Shown here one piece after another: positions 6,337 to 7,923 of a stretch of DNA of 7,923 bases (the first letter of the stretch is position 1; every line of letters begins with the position of its first letter). A program made the translations under genes and the position numbers. Below the pieces are notes generated by a model that had not been told where the DNA came from, did no database searches, and saw only the letters and a program-made list of their open reading frames with translations. The DNA comes from Ilumatobacter sp. (GTDB lineage Bacteria > Actinomycetota > Acidimicrobiia > Acidimicrobiales > Ilumatobacteraceae): the NCBI GenBank assembly GCA_029263275.1, contig JAJCXU010000463.1:1-7923 (forward strand). Direction: 5' to 3'.

Positions 6337-6410
6337 CTGACCAGTATCGGGTCGATGAACGCACGAGCAAGAGTTTCCATTCAGAGCCATGACGCGCCGT
6401 CGGGTTCTAT

Positions 6411-6437
6411 GACAGATGGGTTACAGTTGGACAGATG
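6411..6437 (+). repeat. 8-bp direct repeat GACAGATG around the promoter and start codon
   Basis: GACAGATG occurs at 6411-6418 and 6430-6437, 19 bases apart. The copies flank the TACAGT hexamer, and the second copy includes the start codon of the secreted repeat protein. It may be a regulator site or chance. Confidence 0.3.
6422..6427 (+). promoter_or_regulatory. Candidate -10 element (TACAGT) for secreted repeat protein gene
   Basis: TACAGT fits TANNNT and is followed by 7 bases and then ATG 6435, again the leaderless geometry. No Shine-Dalgarno is present. The 127-bp gap and the change of gene function support an independent promoter here. Confidence 0.45.
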
Positions 6438-7901
6438 AGTCAGAACAAATGGTTCCGACGTGCAGCGGGCGCAGCCCTCGCATGCGCAAGTGTTGTTTCG
6501 ATCGCGCCGCTCGGTGGCCCCGCGGCGCCAGCCGTATCGGCGCAGGTCAGTGACCCCGGCGGAGAATTCCACGCCCTGGCCCCGACGCGTATCCTCGATA
6601 CGCGGCCAAGTGAGAACATCAACGATGTCGTACCGTTTGGCGCGAAAACGATGGGCACCGATCCAGTGGGTGACAAGTCCTCTGAGTTCCAGTTCAACCC
6701 GCTCGGCAAGGGCGGACTGCCCACTGATCCCGATGATGTGCTCGCGATCGTCGCGAACGTCACGGTCACCGGGTCCACCACTCGTGGCTGGGCGGCGACC
6801 TACCCGAGCGATTTCGTCTTCGGTGGTCCGGATGGAACCGACCAACTCTCCTCGCTGGTCAACTTCGAGCAAGGGGCCTCGGTTCCCAACCTCGCGATCG
6901 TCGGTCTCGATCCGACGGGCAATCTCACGTTCAACAGCGGCGGTGCCGTGGCGGGGACCTATCACGTCATCGTCGACGTCATGGGCTTCATCTCGACGTC
7001 TCAGTACAGCGGACCCAGTGTGGGCGCACGACTTGAGTCCGTTGACCCTGGTCGCCTGCTCGACACGCGCTTCTCCACGCCGATCGGTGCGGGTCAGAGC
7101 CGCACGCTGCAGATTCGTGGCGCAGACACCATCGTCGACGATGCGGGTTCGCCCATCCGAGTTGACGTCGTGCCGAATCGGCCCACGATCACCGCTGTGC
7201 TCGTGAATCTGACGCTGGTCAACCCGGCGAACGGTTCTGAGACCTACGTGTCGGCAACGCCCGAGACCCTCGACACGAGCAAGTTCCACACGTCGAGTTC
7301 CAACGTTTCGCCGGCCAAGGCCAAGGCCAACACGACCGTGGTTCCGATCGGAATCGACGGATCGATCAAGCTGTACAACAACGCTGGCAATCTGGACCTC
7401 GTCGTTGACGTGCTCGGGTATTTCGAGCAGGGGATCTACGCCTCGGGCAATCGGGGTCGCATCGTCCCACTCGAGGCACCGTTCCGAGCCTTCGACACTC
7501 GCGAGCCCGAGTTCGGCGATGCCCCACTGCAACACGGCAGCCAGGAAGAGTGGAGCTTCCAGAACTTCGTGCAGTCGGTCGTCCTCAACCCAGACTCGGC
7601 CTCGCCGACGAGCGGACCTCCGCAGCAGGCGCTGATCGGCAGCCTCGTTGCCACCAACCTCCAACCCTTGTATCCCTCGCACGCTGGCGGTAACTACGTC
7701 TCGTACCTCCGCCTCGCTCCGGCCAATGCTGAGCCCGCAGAAATCTCGAACCTGAACTTCTCGCTCGGCGAAGATGTCGCCAACACGTCGCTGGTCAAGT
7801 ACGGCACGAGCGGAACCGACACCCATGTCATCGAGGCATACAACAACTACGGCAAGGTCGACTACTTGCTCGACGTGTATGCCATCGTGCTCGACGACTG
7901 A
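6435..7901 (+). CDS. Secreted protein with three degenerate actinobacterial surface repeats
   Basis: A 488-residue exported protein of unknown function. Residues 1-37 form a Sec-type signal peptide: a basic start (KWFRR), a hydrophobic Ala-rich core, and a likely cleavage after VSA at about residue 36. The mature part is three tandem beta-rich repeats of roughly 130-145 residues. Each opens with a P-x-RxxDTR-like motif (TRILDTR 51-57, GRLLDTR 206-212, FRAFDTR 350-356), has a central segment containing AxxxNxT or a variant (107-110, 254-260, 403-408), and closes with a VDVxGY/F-like motif (VIVDVMGF 178-185, LVVDVLGYF 322-330, YLLDVYAIV 477-485). The third copy has diverged most. This repeat type is common in secreted proteins of Acidimicrobiia and Streptomyces, often attached to enzymes. 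Here no catalytic domain, cell-wall sorting motif or C-terminal membrane anchor is seen, so a structural, adhesive or ligand-binding role outside the cell is likely. The mature chain has no cysteine. The stop at 7899-7901 leaves the gene complete. Confidence 0.85.
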   Translation: MSQNKWFRRAAGAALACASVVSIAPLGGPAAPAVSAQVSDPGGEFHALAPTRILDTRPSENINDVVPFGAKTMGTDPVGDKSSEFQFNPLGKGGLPTDPDDVLAIVANVTVTGSTTRGWAATYPSDFVFGGPDGTDQLSSLVNFEQGASVPNLAIVGLDPTGNLTFNSGGAVAGTYHVIVDVMGFISTSQYSGPSVGARLESVDPGRLLDTRFSTPIGAGQSRTLQIRGADTIVDDAGSPIRVDVVPNRPTITAVLVNLTLVNPANGSETYVSATPETLDTSKFHTSSSNVSPAKAKANTTVVPIGIDGSIKLYNNAGNLDLVVDVLGYFEQGIYASGNRGRIVPLEAPFRAFDTREPEFGDAPLQHGSQEEWSFQNFVQSVVLNPDSASPTSGPPQQALIGSLVATNLQPLYPSHAGGNYVSYLRLAPANAEPAEISNLNFSLGEDVANTSLVKYGTSGTDTHVIEAYNNYGKVDYLLDVYAIVLDD

Positions 7902-7923
7902 GCCATCACGCCACCGTCAGCGC

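Noticed and set aside
6435..6488. Lipoprotein signal (Cys17 in the signal peptide)
   Set aside because: The residues before C17 (Ala-Leu-Ala) do not fit the lipobox order, and a better Sec cleavage site (VSA) lies further on.
6381..7826. Long 481-residue open frame on the minus strand opposite the secreted repeat protein
   Set aside because: Its translation is Arg/Asp/Val-rich with no domain, while the + strand has a signal peptide and three repeats. Long antisense frames are common in GC-rich coding DNA.
1..7923. CRISPR array, tRNA or rRNA gene, insertion sequence, toxin-antitoxin or phage module
   Set aside because: I found no regularly spaced repeats, cloverleaf-like sequence, transposase motifs or terminal inverted repeats on reading both strands.

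Overview
The window comes from a GC-rich actinobacterium. The likeliest group is Acidimicrobiia, near Ilumatobacter. The reasons are the gene content (DUF3499, a phosphomannomutase and a Trm112-like protein close together), the actinobacterial secreted-repeat protein, codons rich in G/C at third positions, and starts that often lack a Shine-Dalgarno sequence but have a TANNNT hexamer just upstream. The taxon is inferred from style and synteny, not from a marker gene.

Layout, all genes on the + strand. Positions 1-431 carry no gene I can support. They begin with a T-rich then G-rich low-complexity tract and contain a GC-rich nest of inverted repeats (275-305). A short DUF3499 protein follows (432-653; possible upstream start at 354). 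Next comes a CPBP-family intramembrane protease (787-1545). A 20-codon upstream ORF (1602-1664) then overlaps the start of a 990-residue polytopic membrane protein of the PTPS-related/YfhO-like, GT-C-resembling type (1661-4633). This is closely followed by a phosphomannomutase/phosphoglucomutase (4665-6029) and a Trm112-like protein (6068-6307). A 127-bp gap holding a phased TCAAG/CTTGA repeat and a promoter-like hexamer separates this block from a secreted protein built of three degenerate copies of a surface repeat (6435-7901).

How the genes may work together: the phosphomannomutase interconverts hexose 6- and 1-phosphates and so feeds GDP-mannose or related sugar-nucleotide pools. The large membrane protein has a GT-C-like architecture (many membrane segments, an acidic residue in the first outer loop, a large extracytoplasmic domain). 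It could use a lipid-linked sugar to glycosylate an envelope component, but that is inference from architecture and neighbourhood. In many actinobacteria DUF3499, manB and Trm112 lie together with a SIS-domain sugar isomerase. Here no isomerase follows within the window, and the next gene encodes an exported surface protein.

I see no mobile elements, CRISPR arrays, tRNA or rRNA genes. Most of the window is ordinary chromosomal sequence. The more unusual points are the repeated near-leaderless promoter arrangement, the two small inverted-repeat clusters, the upstream ORF, and the uncharacterised membrane protein.
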